DNA from: Bacteroidaceae bacterium
GTDB taxonomy: Bacteria; Bacteroidota; Bacteroidia; Bacteroidales; Bacteroidaceae
Reading direction: 5' to 3'
Assembly: GCA_017560125.1 (NCBI GenBank)
Contig: JAFYOS010000007.1
Span: 1 to 63,023 of the forward strand
DNA: 63,023 nucleotides
Position numbers and translations under genes: made by a program. Position 1 is the stretch's first letter. Every line of letters starts with the position of its first letter. The notes below the pieces were generated by a model. That model worked only from the letters and a program-made list of their open reading frames with translations. It did not search any database and was not told where the DNA came from. Positions 51,398-59,545 of the stretch are shown here, piece by piece.

Positions 51398-52645
51398 TTA
51401 CTCCTCGTCGTTTTTCTTCAGCAATCTTTTTGTAAGGTATTTCACGGGGATGCCCATGGCGGTGAAACCTACGATAATCACGGTGACGAACACTATGAGT
51501 ACGTCGCTCGCAATGATATCTACAGGATAGTGGTCTATGATGAACCCGCCCGAGGCGTCGCCGAAGCTCAATATGCCGTAATGCTCCTGCAACAGGCATA
51601 GCGCCACGCCGCATACAATGCCGACCAGCGCTCCGGTTATCGAAATCATTGAGCCCTCGATGATGAATATATTTGCAATCAGTTTGTCGCCGGCACCAAT
51701 GCTGCGCAGCGTTTCCATATCCCTCTTTTTATCGAGGATGAGCATCGATAGCGAGCCTATGACGTTGAAGCATGCTATGAGCAGTATGAACGAAAGGAAC
51801 AGGTAGGAAATGAATTTTTCGATGGTCATTATCCTGAATATGTCGGCCTGCTGCTCGAAGCGATCCTTTACATCGAATCCCTCGCCGAGCATGCCGCTTA
51901 TCTTCTTCTTTAACAGGCTGATATCCGTACTCTCTTTGGCCCTTATCTCCAGCGAACTGATGTCGGTGCTGTCGCGACCGAATATGTCGCGTGCAAATGC
52001 TATGGAGGTTAGCACATAGTTGCCGTCATATTTGGGCTGGTTCAGTACGAAGGTCTTTCCCGATGCGTACAAGTGTCCTTTTCGGAAATTGGATGCGGGG
52101 TTGGCCATGCTCACCTTCTTGCCCCTCTTGGGAGCGTATATTTCGAGCGGCGAGGTGTGGTAGATGCCGCAGTTGAGCGCGCCGGTGAGCTCTATTCCGG
52201 GGGTTGCATAGTCCACGGTGTTGTCGTGCAGCTTGAACGAGCCGTTGCCTATGAGCACTTCGTCTATCTTGGTGAGCTCGGCGAAATTGTCCTCGACGCC
52301 TTTGATGGTGGCCATCACCTGACGGCCTCCATATTGTATCATTACTTTATCCTCGAAGCACTCTGTGGCTGTGGCTATTTCGGGCAGTGCTACTATTGCT
52401 TTTACGGCGTCGTCCGATGCACTGAATGTCTTTCCACGGTTGGTGGTTATTTTTATTTCGGGGTCGAAGGCGGTGAACTGTTCCGCCACCAGCATCCTGA
52501 ACCCGTTGAAGACGGATAGGGTGCACACCATGGCAATGGTCGCAAGTGTGACGCCTGCGACGGCTACTCCCGAAATGATGTTTATAGCCTGATGGCTTTT
52601 TTTCGAGAACAGGTATCGTTTGGCTATATATAACGATACATTCAT
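51398..52645 (-). CDS. LolC/LolE-like lipoprotein-releasing ABC permease
   Basis: This 415-residue membrane protein of the FtsX/MacB permease type has one N-terminal membrane segment (VAVAGVTLATIAMVCTLSVF), a large periplasmic region and three C-terminal segments. The opening SLYIAKRYLFSKKSHQAIN and TLRSIGAGDKLI match LolC/E proteins, which pull lipoproteins from the inner membrane. The LolD ATPase is not adjacent. It lies 11 bases downstream of rbfA on the same strand. Confidence 0.88.
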   Translation of the reverse strand: MNVSLYIAKRYLFSKKSHQAINIISGVAVAGVTLATIAMVCTLSVFNGFRMLVAEQFTAFDPEIKITTNRGKTFSASDDAVKAIVALPEIATATECFEDKVMIQYGGRQVMATIKGVEDNFAELTKIDEVLIGNGSFKLHDNTVDYATPGIELTGALNCGIYHTSPLEIYAPKRGKKVSMANPASNFRKGHLYASGKTFVLNQPKYDGNYVLTSIAFARDIFGRDSTDISSLEIRAKESTDISLLKKKISGMLGEGFDVKDRFEQQADIFRIMTIEKFISYLFLSFILLIACFNVIGSLSMLILDKKRDMETLRSIGAGDKLIANIFIIEGSMISITGALVGIVCGVALCLLQEHYGILSFGDASGGFIIDHYPVDIIASDVLIVFVTVIIVGFTAMGIPVKYLTKRLLKKNDEE

Positions 52646-52656
52646 CCCCTTGCCCT

Positions 52657-52989
52657 TTATTTCAGCAGGCTGTCAATGTGTTCGATGTAGTCGAGCGAAT
52701 CGTCGATGTAGAATCTTAGCTCGGGTATGATGCGAAGCTGGTGTCTTACTCTGTTGCCAAGCTCGAAGCGTATGCCCTTGCTGTTGTTGTTGAGCGTTTC
52801 CACAATCTCCTGGCCTTTTGCCGAGGGGAATACGCTCAAGTAGGCTTTAGCAATACCCAGGTCGGGGCTTACTCGTACGATGCTCACTGAAACCATCACT
52901 CCGCGTGTCTCCTTGGTCATTTTAAGGAATATGTCGCTGAGCTCTTTCTGTATAAGTCTTGCTATTTTACTCTGTCTTGTACTGTCCAT
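52657..52989 (-). CDS. rbfA: Ribosome-binding factor A
   Basis: This 110-residue KH-type protein is needed for 30S maturation and cold growth. TRQSKIARLIQKELSDIFLK and GVMVSVSIVRVSPDLGIAKAYLSVF match the family. The start (ATG 52989) overlaps the stop of the O-methyltransferase gene by one base (TAATG), so the two are probably coupled. Confidence 0.94.
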   Translation of the reverse strand: MDSTRQSKIARLIQKELSDIFLKMTKETRGVMVSVSIVRVSPDLGIAKAYLSVFPSAKGQEIVETLNNNSKGIRFELGNRVRHQLRIIPELRFYIDDSLDYIEHIDSLLK

Positions 52990-53630
52990 TATCTTTTTAT
53001 TTTTCTTATTATTGTAAGTCCGTCGCGAAGCGGCAAAATAACCTTCTCCACGCGTTTGTCGTTCTTGATTGTGTCGTTGAAGCGTCTTACGCTCTCGGTC
53101 TGTGCGTCGCGTCTGTCGCTCTCTATCACATGACCGTCCCACAATGTGTTGTCGGCAAGTATCCAACCGCCATCGTTCAGATGCTCCATAGCCATTTTGT
53201 AGTACTCGGTGTACTCCCTTTTGTCGCCGTCGATGAACACCATGTCGAACTTGACGCCAAGGCGTGGAACCTCTTCGAGGGCATTGCCTATCTTGTAGCA
53301 TATTTTTTCGGCTACAGGCGAGCCTTCAAGCCATTTGCGTGTGAAATCCTCGAGCTCGTCGTTCACGTCGAAAGTGTACACCTTGCCGCCCTCCTTCAGC
53401 CCTTCGGCCATGCAGATGGCCGAGTAGCCAGTAAATGTGCCTATCTCCAGTATGTTGGTTGCTCCCATCATCTCGACAAGCATCTTCAGAAACCGCCCTT
53501 GAATGTGACCCGATGCCATTTGCGGGTTCACGGTCTGTATGTTCGTCGCCCGGTAGAGATTGTACAGGTAGTCGCCTTCGGGGCTTATGTGCTCCATTAT
53601 ATACTCCTCTATTGGGGTGGCAATTCTCAT
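52989..53630 (-). CDS. SAM-dependent O-methyltransferase (TrmR/CCoAOMT type)
   Basis: This 213-residue class I methyltransferase has a cofactor motif ILEIGTFTGYSAICMAEGL and FDMVFIDGDKREYTEYY. The group includes caffeoyl-CoA methyltransferase-like enzymes and TrmR, which methylates a wobble uridine in tRNA. The coupling to rbfA suggests an RNA-related role, but this is inference. The start lies 144 bases from a minus-strand -7 box at 53774. Confidence 0.88.
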   Translation of the reverse strand: MRIATPIEEYIMEHISPEGDYLYNLYRATNIQTVNPQMASGHIQGRFLKMLVEMMGATNILEIGTFTGYSAICMAEGLKEGGKVYTFDVNDELEDFTRKWLEGSPVAEKICYKIGNALEEVPRLGVKFDMVFIDGDKREYTEYYKMAMEHLNDGGWILADNTLWDGHVIESDRRDAQTESVRRFNDTIKNDKRVEKVILPLRDGLTIIRKIKR

Positions 53631-53729
53631 TCGTTTTCTGTTTTTGGGGTTATGTGTGGCGTTGACAGCCGGTTACTCAATCCAGATAAAATAAATGGAT
53701 TAAATGTAACGGCTTCAACGGCAAATGTC

Positions 53730-53737
53730 TATCTTTG
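53730..53737 (+). promoter_or_regulatory. -7 box of xerD
   Basis: TATCTTTG lies 118 bases before the xerD start. The -33 side is unclear. Confidence 0.5.
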
Positions 53738-53773
53738 CAATTGCGTGCGCCTGTTGTCGGGCGCAATCGTTTG

Positions 53774-53781
53774 CAAAGGTA
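53774..53781 (-). promoter_or_regulatory. -7 box of the methyltransferase-rbfA-permease set
   Basis: The minus strand reads TACCTTTG. The region 53631-53855 holds this and the divergent xerD box, whose transcripts would overlap. No other feature is seen there. Confidence 0.45.
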
Positions 53782-53855
53782 GGCATTTAGCGAGAAATAG
53801 CCGCTTTGTTGGCGCGAAAATATTTATATATACAAGGTTTTTAATTTTAATTAGG

Positions 53856-54779
53856 ATGAAAAAGGGACGCGAAACTACAATCGACCGTTACCGCCGCTAT
53901 CTCCAGCTGGAGAAATCGCAGGCGGCAAACACCATCGAGGCCTATCTGAGCGACGTCGCGAAGCTGGTGGCTTTCCTCGAGCCCTTGGGCAAGAGCACCC
54001 TCGATGCCACATCCGACGATTTGAGCGCTTTTCTTGCCGACCTTGCCGATGTGGGCATACATCCCCGCTCGCGTGCTCGCATTTTGTCGTCGCTGCGCTC
54101 CTACTATTCGTTCCTGCGTCTCGACGATTATATTTCGGAGAACCCCACTGACCCCTTGCATTCGCCTGCCCTTGGTCGTCACCTGCCCGATGTGCTCTCG
54201 CTCGACGAGATTGACGCCATGATAAATGCGATAGATTTGTCGCAGCCTGAAGGGCAGCGCAACCGTGCCATGATAGAGGTCATGTACAGCTGCGGTCTGC
54301 GTGTTTCGGAACTGTGCTCGTTGCGCTTTTCCGACCTCTATCTGTCCGAGGAATTCATGCGTGTGACGGGAAAGGGTAGCAAGCAGAGGCTTGTCCCGGT
54401 GTCGTCGCGTGCGGTGTCCGAGCTGCAGGCCTACTTCCTTGAGCGCTCGCGTGTGAATATCCGTCCCGGCTACGAGGATTTTGTCTTTGTGAGCGAGCGA
54501 CGCGGAAAGTCTCTTTCGCGAATAACCGTTTTCCACATTGTGAAAGAGCTTGTTGCAGTCGCCGGAATAGCCAAACAGGTCAGTCCGCATACGTTGCGCC
54601 ACTCCTTTGCCACCCATCTGCTCGAGGGCGGAGCCAACCTGCGAGTAATTCAGTCGATGCTCGGTCACGAGAGCATTTCGACCACCGAAATTTATACCCA
54701 CATCGACCGCACACGTTTGCGCGAAGAGATTATAGAGCACCATCCGCGAAATAATCCCCAAAGAAGGCAAAAAAGATAG
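53856..54779 (+). CDS. xerD: Tyrosine recombinase XerD
   Basis: This 307-residue site-specific recombinase resolves chromosome dimers at dif. The catalytic set is complete: Arg149 (SCGLRVSEL), Lys in GKGSKQRL, His245-Thr-Leu-Arg248, His271 (LGHESIST) and Tyr280. An N-terminal SAM-like core-binding domain covers residues 1-105. I chose ATG 53856, since the reading frame extends 900 bases further left but only across the opposite-strand methyltransferase gene. The length is standard for XerD. It is not next to mobile DNA, so it is a housekeeping copy. Confidence 0.93.
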   Translation: MKKGRETTIDRYRRYLQLEKSQAANTIEAYLSDVAKLVAFLEPLGKSTLDATSDDLSAFLADLADVGIHPRSRARILSSLRSYYSFLRLDDYISENPTDPLHSPALGRHLPDVLSLDEIDAMINAIDLSQPEGQRNRAMIEVMYSCGLRVSELCSLRFSDLYLSEEFMRVTGKGSKQRLVPVSSRAVSELQAYFLERSRVNIRPGYEDFVFVSERRGKSLSRITVFHIVKELVAVAGIAKQVSPHTLRHSFATHLLEGGANLRVIQSMLGHESISTTEIYTHIDRTRLREEIIEHHPRNNPQRRQKR

Positions 54780-54788
54780 TTTAAATGC

Positions 54789-54819
54789 TTTGTTGTCAAT
54801 GTTAATTGTATTAACTTTG
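54789..54819 (+). promoter_or_regulatory. Promoter of the TPR lipoprotein gene
   Basis: TTTG (54789-54792), 19 bases, then TAACTTTG (54812-54819) match the consensus. The leader of about 110 bases is AT-rich with a TTTTTGCGGC stretch and no clear ORF. Confidence 0.75.
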
Positions 54820-54936
54820 CGTCCGCAAATCGAGAAACCTCTGTTTTTGCGGCTTTTTCGGTGTGTAAAATCTTTTTATTAAGCCATTTATGGTTGCAGT
54901 AAACGGAAAAACTAACAAACTATAAACAATAAAAAA

Positions 54937-56640
54937 ATGCTTAAAAAAATTTCTTTTCTGCTCTCATTGGTAGCAGTTGTTTTGTGTACTTCGTGTGGCT
55001 CTAAAATGAAGGGTCTTTCATCGGAGTATTTTACAGTGACTCCTCAGATTCTTGAGGTAATCGGTGGTGAGGTGCCCGTAACAATCGATGGCAAATTCCC
55101 CGAGAAATTCTTTGCAAAGAAGGCTGTTCTTACAGTAACTCCCGTTCTCAAATGGGATGGCGGTGAGCTCGCTGCCGAGTCTATGACATTCCAGGGCGAG
55201 AAGGTGCAGGGTAACAACCGTACCATTTCATACAAAGAGGGTGGTAACTTTACAATGAAGACCAAGTTCGATTATGTTCCCGAAATGGCAAAATCGGCTC
55301 TCTATCTTCAGTTCACAGTAGCTAAGGGTAAGAAATCATACACACTTCCCGAGGTTAAGGTTGCTGACGGTTGCATCGCTACATCGGAACTCTACCGTTC
55401 TACAATCACCAAATCAAACATCGCTATCGGCGAGGATGCTTTCCAGCGTGTAATCAAGCAGGCTAAGGAGGCTAACATCATGTTCCTTATCCAGCAGACC
55501 AACCTCCGCAACAGCGAGCTGAAATCGGAGCAGATTGAGGAGCTCAAGAAATCTATGAAGGATGTTGCAACAGACACCAAGAGCAAGGTTATCGACAACG
55601 TAGAGGTTGCAGCTTACGCTTCACCCGACGGTGGCATGGGCTTGAACGTGGACGTAGCTGGTGGTCGCGAGAAGAACACTGCTAAGTTCGTAGAGAAGCA
55701 GATGAAGAAGGCTGAGCTCAAGGGTAACCTCGATACAGACTACACTGCTGAGGACTGGGACGGTTTCCAGGAATTGGTTTCAAAATCTAACCTCGCCGAC
55801 AAGGATCTTATCCTTCGCGTTCTCTCTATGTACAAGGAGCCCGAGGAGCGTGAGGCACAGATCAAGAACATCTCTTCTGTATATAAAGACCTTGCAGACG
55901 AGATTCTTCCCCAGTTGCGTCGTGCTCGCATCACATTGAACTATCAGCTCATCGGTCGTTCAGACGAGGAGATTCAGGAGCAGTTCAAGGCGGATGCTAA
56001 GCAGCTTTCACTCGAGGAGATTCTCTACTCGGCAATCCTTACAGACAACGTGGCAGAGCAGAAGAATATCTACGCTACAGCTACAAAGCTCTTCCCCAAC
56101 GACTACCGTGGCTACAACAACCTTGCTGCTATCGCTTACAACGAGGGCGACTACAAGGCTGCTGCCGACTACTTGAAGAAGGCTGTTAAGGCCGATCCCA
56201 CAGCTGCCGAGGTAAACGTAAACCTTGGTTACTTGGCGCTCCTCGAGGGTGATGTTGCTGCTGCCGAGGCTTACATGGCTAAGGGTTCAGGCGCTAAGGT
56301 AGGTGACGAGGCTCTTGGTAACCTCTACATTGCTCAGGGTCAGTACTCACGTGCTGCTTCACTCCTTGGCAACGAGGCTACAAATAGCACAGCGCTCGCA
56401 CAGCTCCTCAACAAGGACTACAGCTTGGCCAAGAAGACACTTGCTGCTGTTCAGAGCCCTGATGCTAACACATACTATCTTACAGCTATCCTCGGTGCGC
56501 GTACCGACAACGCTTCACTCATCTACGATGGTTTGAAGAACGCTATCAAGCTCGATCCCTCTATGGCTGCTAAGGCTGCCAGCGACCTCGAGTTCGCTAA
56601 GTATGTAGCAGACAGCTCATTCCTTAACATCATTAAGTAA
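54937..56640 (+). CDS. TPR lipoprotein with OmpA-like central region
   Basis: This 567-residue lipoprotein has a lipobox VVLCTSC (Cys20). The N-terminal part (about 25-150) is a beta domain. A middle segment reads VEVAAYASPDGGMGLNV and DWDGFQELVSKSNLADKDLI, like the degenerate OmpA/peptidoglycan-type domain of some Bacteroidales surface proteins. The C-terminal part has TPR-like repeats (GYNNLAAIAYNEGDYKAAADYL, NLGYLALLEGDVAAAEAYM). Codon use is strongly biased (aag, ctt, gct, aac), suggesting an abundant envelope protein. It has its own consensus promoter and a DprA gene follows. The exact function is unknown. Confidence 0.85.
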   Translation: MLKKISFLLSLVAVVLCTSCGSKMKGLSSEYFTVTPQILEVIGGEVPVTIDGKFPEKFFAKKAVLTVTPVLKWDGGELAAESMTFQGEKVQGNNRTISYKEGGNFTMKTKFDYVPEMAKSALYLQFTVAKGKKSYTLPEVKVADGCIATSELYRSTITKSNIAIGEDAFQRVIKQAKEANIMFLIQQTNLRNSELKSEQIEELKKSMKDVATDTKSKVIDNVEVAAYASPDGGMGLNVDVAGGREKNTAKFVEKQMKKAELKGNLDTDYTAEDWDGFQELVSKSNLADKDLILRVLSMYKEPEEREAQIKNISSVYKDLADEILPQLRRARITLNYQLIGRSDEEIQEQFKADAKQLSLEEILYSAILTDNVAEQKNIYATATKLFPNDYRGYNNLAAIAYNEGDYKAAADYLKKAVKADPTAAEVNVNLGYLALLEGDVAAAEAYMAKGSGAKVGDEALGNLYIAQGQYSRAASLLGNEATNSTALAQLLNKDYSLAKKTLAAVQSPDANTYYLTAILGARTDNASLIYDGLKNAIKLDPSMAAKAASDLEFAKYVADSSFLNIIK

Positions 56641-56651
56641 TTTATATCCCC

Positions 56652-57788
56652 GTGAAGGGAATAGATAACAAAGAACGACTCTCAATGCTTGCACTCTCCT
56701 ATGTGCAAGGATTGGGAGTCGCTCTCTATCCTAGAATAGTCGAAGCGGTGGGCAGCGCTACGGCTATCTTCGACAATCTGTCCGATCTGTCGCAGGTGCT
56801 TCCCGGCGCCTCGCCTCGTCTGGTTCGGTTGCTGTCCGATCCGGTGGCCTTCGAACGCGCCGAAAAGGAGCTTGAATTCGCCGAAAAGCATGGTATAGAT
56901 ATTATCTCGTACAACGACGATAATTACCCCTACAGACTGCGTGAATGCTCCGATGCGCCCATCATCCTATACGCAAAGGGGAATCTTAATCTCAACGCCT
57001 CTCGCATCGTTTCCGTGGTTGGTACGCGTCGTACCACCGAGTACGGAAAAGCTATGTGCGAGCAGTTCGTAGCCGACCTTGCGGCTATGCTTCCCGACAC
57101 GCTTGTGGTCAGCGGCTTGGCCTATGGAATAGATATCCGCGCCCACAGAAGTGCGCTCACAGCGGGGCTTCCCACGGTGGGTGTCCTTGCTCATGGACTC
57201 GACCGCATATACCCCTCGGCCCATCGCGAAACGGCCAAATCGATGCTTGCCAACGGTGGTCTGCTCACCGAATTTATGAGCGGAACAGAGCCCTTCCCCG
57301 GCAATTTTGTGCGACGCAACCGCATTGTGGCAGGACTGTCCGATGCCACGGTTGTCGTTGAATCGGCGGCCAAGGGTGGCTCGCTCATCACCGCCTCCAT
57401 TGCCAATAGCTATTCGCGCGATTGCTTTGCCTATCCCGGGCGCGTCATCGACAGCGCATCCGCTGGTTGCAACAAGCTGATAGCCTCCAATAGAGCCGCG
57501 CTCATCACCTCGGCCGAGGATTTTGTCGAGGCTATGAACTGGGCCGATGTAAAGAAGAAGAGTGGTGTAAATTCTTTACAAATGGAACTCTTTTCGAACC
57601 TCACTCCCGAGGAGGAAATTGTTATGCAATATCTAGCGAAATACCCCGACGGTGTGCAGATAAATCGTATGGTGGTCGATACTGATATTCCCATCAGCAA
57701 CCTCATGACAATCCTTTTCGAGCTCGAAATGAAGGAGCTTGTGCGTCCTGTTGCAGGTGGTGTCTATTGTGCAAAAAATCTTTCGTAG
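56652..57788 (+). CDS. dprA: DNA-processing protein DprA/Smf
   Basis: This 378-residue protein loads RecA onto incoming single-stranded DNA in transformable bacteria. A helical N-terminus (ERLSMLALSYVQGLG) precedes a Rossmann-like core with VVGTRRTTEYG, SGLAYGIDIRAHRSA, HGLDRIYPSAH and PGNFVRRNRIVAGLSD. A winged-helix-like C-terminal domain ends the protein. I start at the GTG 56652, 11 bases after the previous stop; ATG 56685 is a possible alternative that would lose part of the N-terminal domain. No other competence gene is in view. Confidence 0.93.
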   Translation: MKGIDNKERLSMLALSYVQGLGVALYPRIVEAVGSATAIFDNLSDLSQVLPGASPRLVRLLSDPVAFERAEKELEFAEKHGIDIISYNDDNYPYRLRECSDAPIILYAKGNLNLNASRIVSVVGTRRTTEYGKAMCEQFVADLAAMLPDTLVVSGLAYGIDIRAHRSALTAGLPTVGVLAHGLDRIYPSAHRETAKSMLANGGLLTEFMSGTEPFPGNFVRRNRIVAGLSDATVVVESAAKGGSLITASIANSYSRDCFAYPGRVIDSASAGCNKLIASNRAALITSAEDFVEAMNWADVKKKSGVNSLQMELFSNLTPEEEIVMQYLAKYPDGVQINRMVVDTDIPISNLMTILFELEMKELVRPVAGGVYCAKNLS

Positions 57789-58216
57789 TTGCTTGTAATA
57801 TAGCTTGTTTGCTTGTGGCTGTGTGGCGCTCGTCGTGCGGCTAGGCTTCTCGTTGCTTTGCTCGGTGGTGTCTTGTGCTGCTTCTGTCGGGCAGTCGTTT
57901 ATTGCCTGCGCTCGGTCTGTGTTGTCCGGTTTGGTGGATGTGTCGCTTTACAGGTGTGTAATATTGTTAAGAAAATAATTTACATATACGGGTGCTCTTG
58001 TCGCGCTTTTTGTCTCCCTCCCTTTCTCCCTATCCGAATGTGTGTAAATTGAATGAAAAATTGCACACGTGTAAAGATGTTTTTATAGCTGTGTAAGTAG
58101 TTGTGCGCCAACGAAATACCCCCCCCCATTTGTTTTTGTTGCTCTTGTGTGCAGGCTGTTGCTGTGCTCATAAGTGACATATTTCTGCTATTTCCCGTAA
58201 TTAGTACTAAATTTTA
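57789..58216. other. Non-coding G/T-rich gap before the polysaccharide locus
   Basis: There is no coding frame I can support here on either strand. The first 170 bases are unusually rich in G and T (many TGTG and CTTG steps), the rest is AT-rich with a run of eight or nine C around 58119-58128. GTGTAA occurs at 57956, 58042, 58069 and 58091 (and again at 58404). It may be an upstream regulatory region or decayed DNA. Confidence 0.5.
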
Positions 58217-58246
58217 TTGTTATTTACACTGTTTTGCCTATCTTTG
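58217..58246 (+). promoter_or_regulatory. Promoter of the UpxY-led polysaccharide locus
   Basis: TTG (58217-58219), 19 bases, then TATCTTTG (58239-58246) match the Bacteroidota consensus. Transcription would start near 58252, about 185 bases before the upxY-like start. No flanking inverted repeats of the invertible-promoter type were found by eye. Confidence 0.78.
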
Positions 58247-58251
58247 TACGG

Positions 58252-58437
58252 AATTTGTTTCTCTCTAAGAGAGAAATGGTAGTCAGACTTTTGTCAAACG
58301 GGCACTGCCAGCACAGGCAGACAGCCATGGGAATTGTTGAACCATAAAAAGTAACGTCTTATGTACAACGCAATTACCGACAAACGCCAGCTACCATGTA
58401 GCTGTGTAAACAAAAACATAAATTAGTTGGGGTGACG
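58252..58437 (+). promoter_or_regulatory. Structured leader of the UpxY-like gene
   Basis: Three hairpins are visible in a leader without a coding frame. TTTCTCT pairs with AGAGAAA (58258-58276), CTGCC with GGCAG (58305-58320), and CAGCTAC with GTAGCTG around CAT (58388-58404). In Bacteroides, UpxY proteins act on the leader of their own locus, so this is the expected target region. Confidence 0.6.
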
Positions 58438-59490
58438 ATGTCACTGGATAGTTCAGGAGCTCAAACTAACGTCAAAGGGGGACAATGCGATAACGCGCTA
58501 AAACATGTGGTTGGCGCGGAGGTGGAACTTTGTGCCGTTCCCAACGAGGCGTCGTCGTGGTGCTATCTGTTCATTCACCATGCCAAGGTGCGTACCGTGG
58601 TGCGCATTCTGAAAAAACAGTTCAATGTCTTTGTTCACAAAAGCATCGTCTATAAGCGCGGCGAGAGCCGTATCAAAAGGCAAGAGAAAGCAACCATCTC
58701 GGGGCTGGTCTTCGTTCAAGGCAACAGCGCCGATGTGCAGAAATGCCTGTCGGACACATTCATCGGCATCTATTTGGTGAAAAACTGCAGCACCAAAAAG
58801 GTGGCAACCATCCCCGATGCCGTCATGCAGCCCTTCATACAAATCGCGAGCCTGTCGCCCACCCGCATCCGTTTCCTGCTCCACGACATAGAGCACTACT
58901 CCGAGGGCAACCCCCTTGTGCGCATCACATCGGGCGTGCTCACCGGCCTCGAAGGCTATCGCATACGCATCTCGCGCGACAAATGCATCGTTACATCGCT
59001 CGGCGGAATGACCATTGCCATCGGCGGCATACACACCGAGAGCTTCGAGAACCTCGACGAATATGCCCGCTTGCGCCGCGAGCAGCTGAAAGAGCATCGT
59101 GCCTCGACCGATGTTACATTCACCCCGTTGCAGCAGCAGATTGACGCCTGCTTCTTCACACCCGCCAACCAGCTCGATGTCATGGCCATCGCCGAAAGCC
59201 TTGTGCAGTGGGTGGCACGTATGAAGAAATCGATGGCCGACCACAGCTACGACGAGGCGATAGAGATAGCCCTTTTCTTGCTCGAGGAGGTTGGCGCCCG
59301 TTTCCGCGCCATCAGCAGGGCCGCCGGCACGAACAACCCCAAGGGGATTCTTGCAATTTGCGCCGAGGTCGATAGCGCCCTCCGAGTGATAGACCGCAGC
59401 CTCCATGCATCGTCCGACCAAAAGGATATTGTTGCCACCGAGCGCGAGTCGTTGCTCTTCCGCTACCCCTTCCTGCCGTTGGAATTTTAG
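58438..59490 (+). CDS. upxY: UpxY-family NusG-like antiterminator with long C-terminal extension
   Basis: This 350-residue protein is about twice the length of usual UpxY proteins. Residues about 40-135 form an NGN domain (WCYLFIHHAKVRTVVRILKK, ISGLVFVQGN). A KOW-like region follows (NPLVRITSGVLTGLEGYRIR to GGMTIAIGG). Residues about 210-350 are a mainly helical extension with no motif I know. UpxY keeps RNA polymerase going through a capsule operon. I chose ATG 58438 over a GTG at 58432. The next genes are polysaccharide genes, which fits. Confidence 0.82.
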   Translation: MSLDSSGAQTNVKGGQCDNALKHVVGAEVELCAVPNEASSWCYLFIHHAKVRTVVRILKKQFNVFVHKSIVYKRGESRIKRQEKATISGLVFVQGNSADVQKCLSDTFIGIYLVKNCSTKKVATIPDAVMQPFIQIASLSPTRIRFLLHDIEHYSEGNPLVRITSGVLTGLEGYRIRISRDKCIVTSLGGMTIAIGGIHTESFENLDEYARLRREQLKEHRASTDVTFTPLQQQIDACFFTPANQLDVMAIAESLVQWVARMKKSMADHSYDEAIEIALFLLEEVGARFRAISRAAGTNNPKGILAICAEVDSALRVIDRSLHASSDQKDIVATERESLLFRYPFLPLEF

Positions 59491-59545
59491 TGGCGGATGG
59501 TTAGGTTTCTTTTCAATTCGAATTTGTCTGTTTGATTTTATATAT

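Noticed and set aside
52959-53855. Long plus-strand extension in frame with xerD (would give a 606-residue protein)
   Set aside because: It runs opposite to the methyltransferase gene and the rbfA start, shows no family signal, and the 307-residue XerD starting at 53856 is of normal length.
57813-58180. Short open frames in the gap before upxY
   Set aside because: The predicted proteins are Cys/Arg- or His/Gln-rich without motifs, and no ribosome-binding or conserved start is visible.
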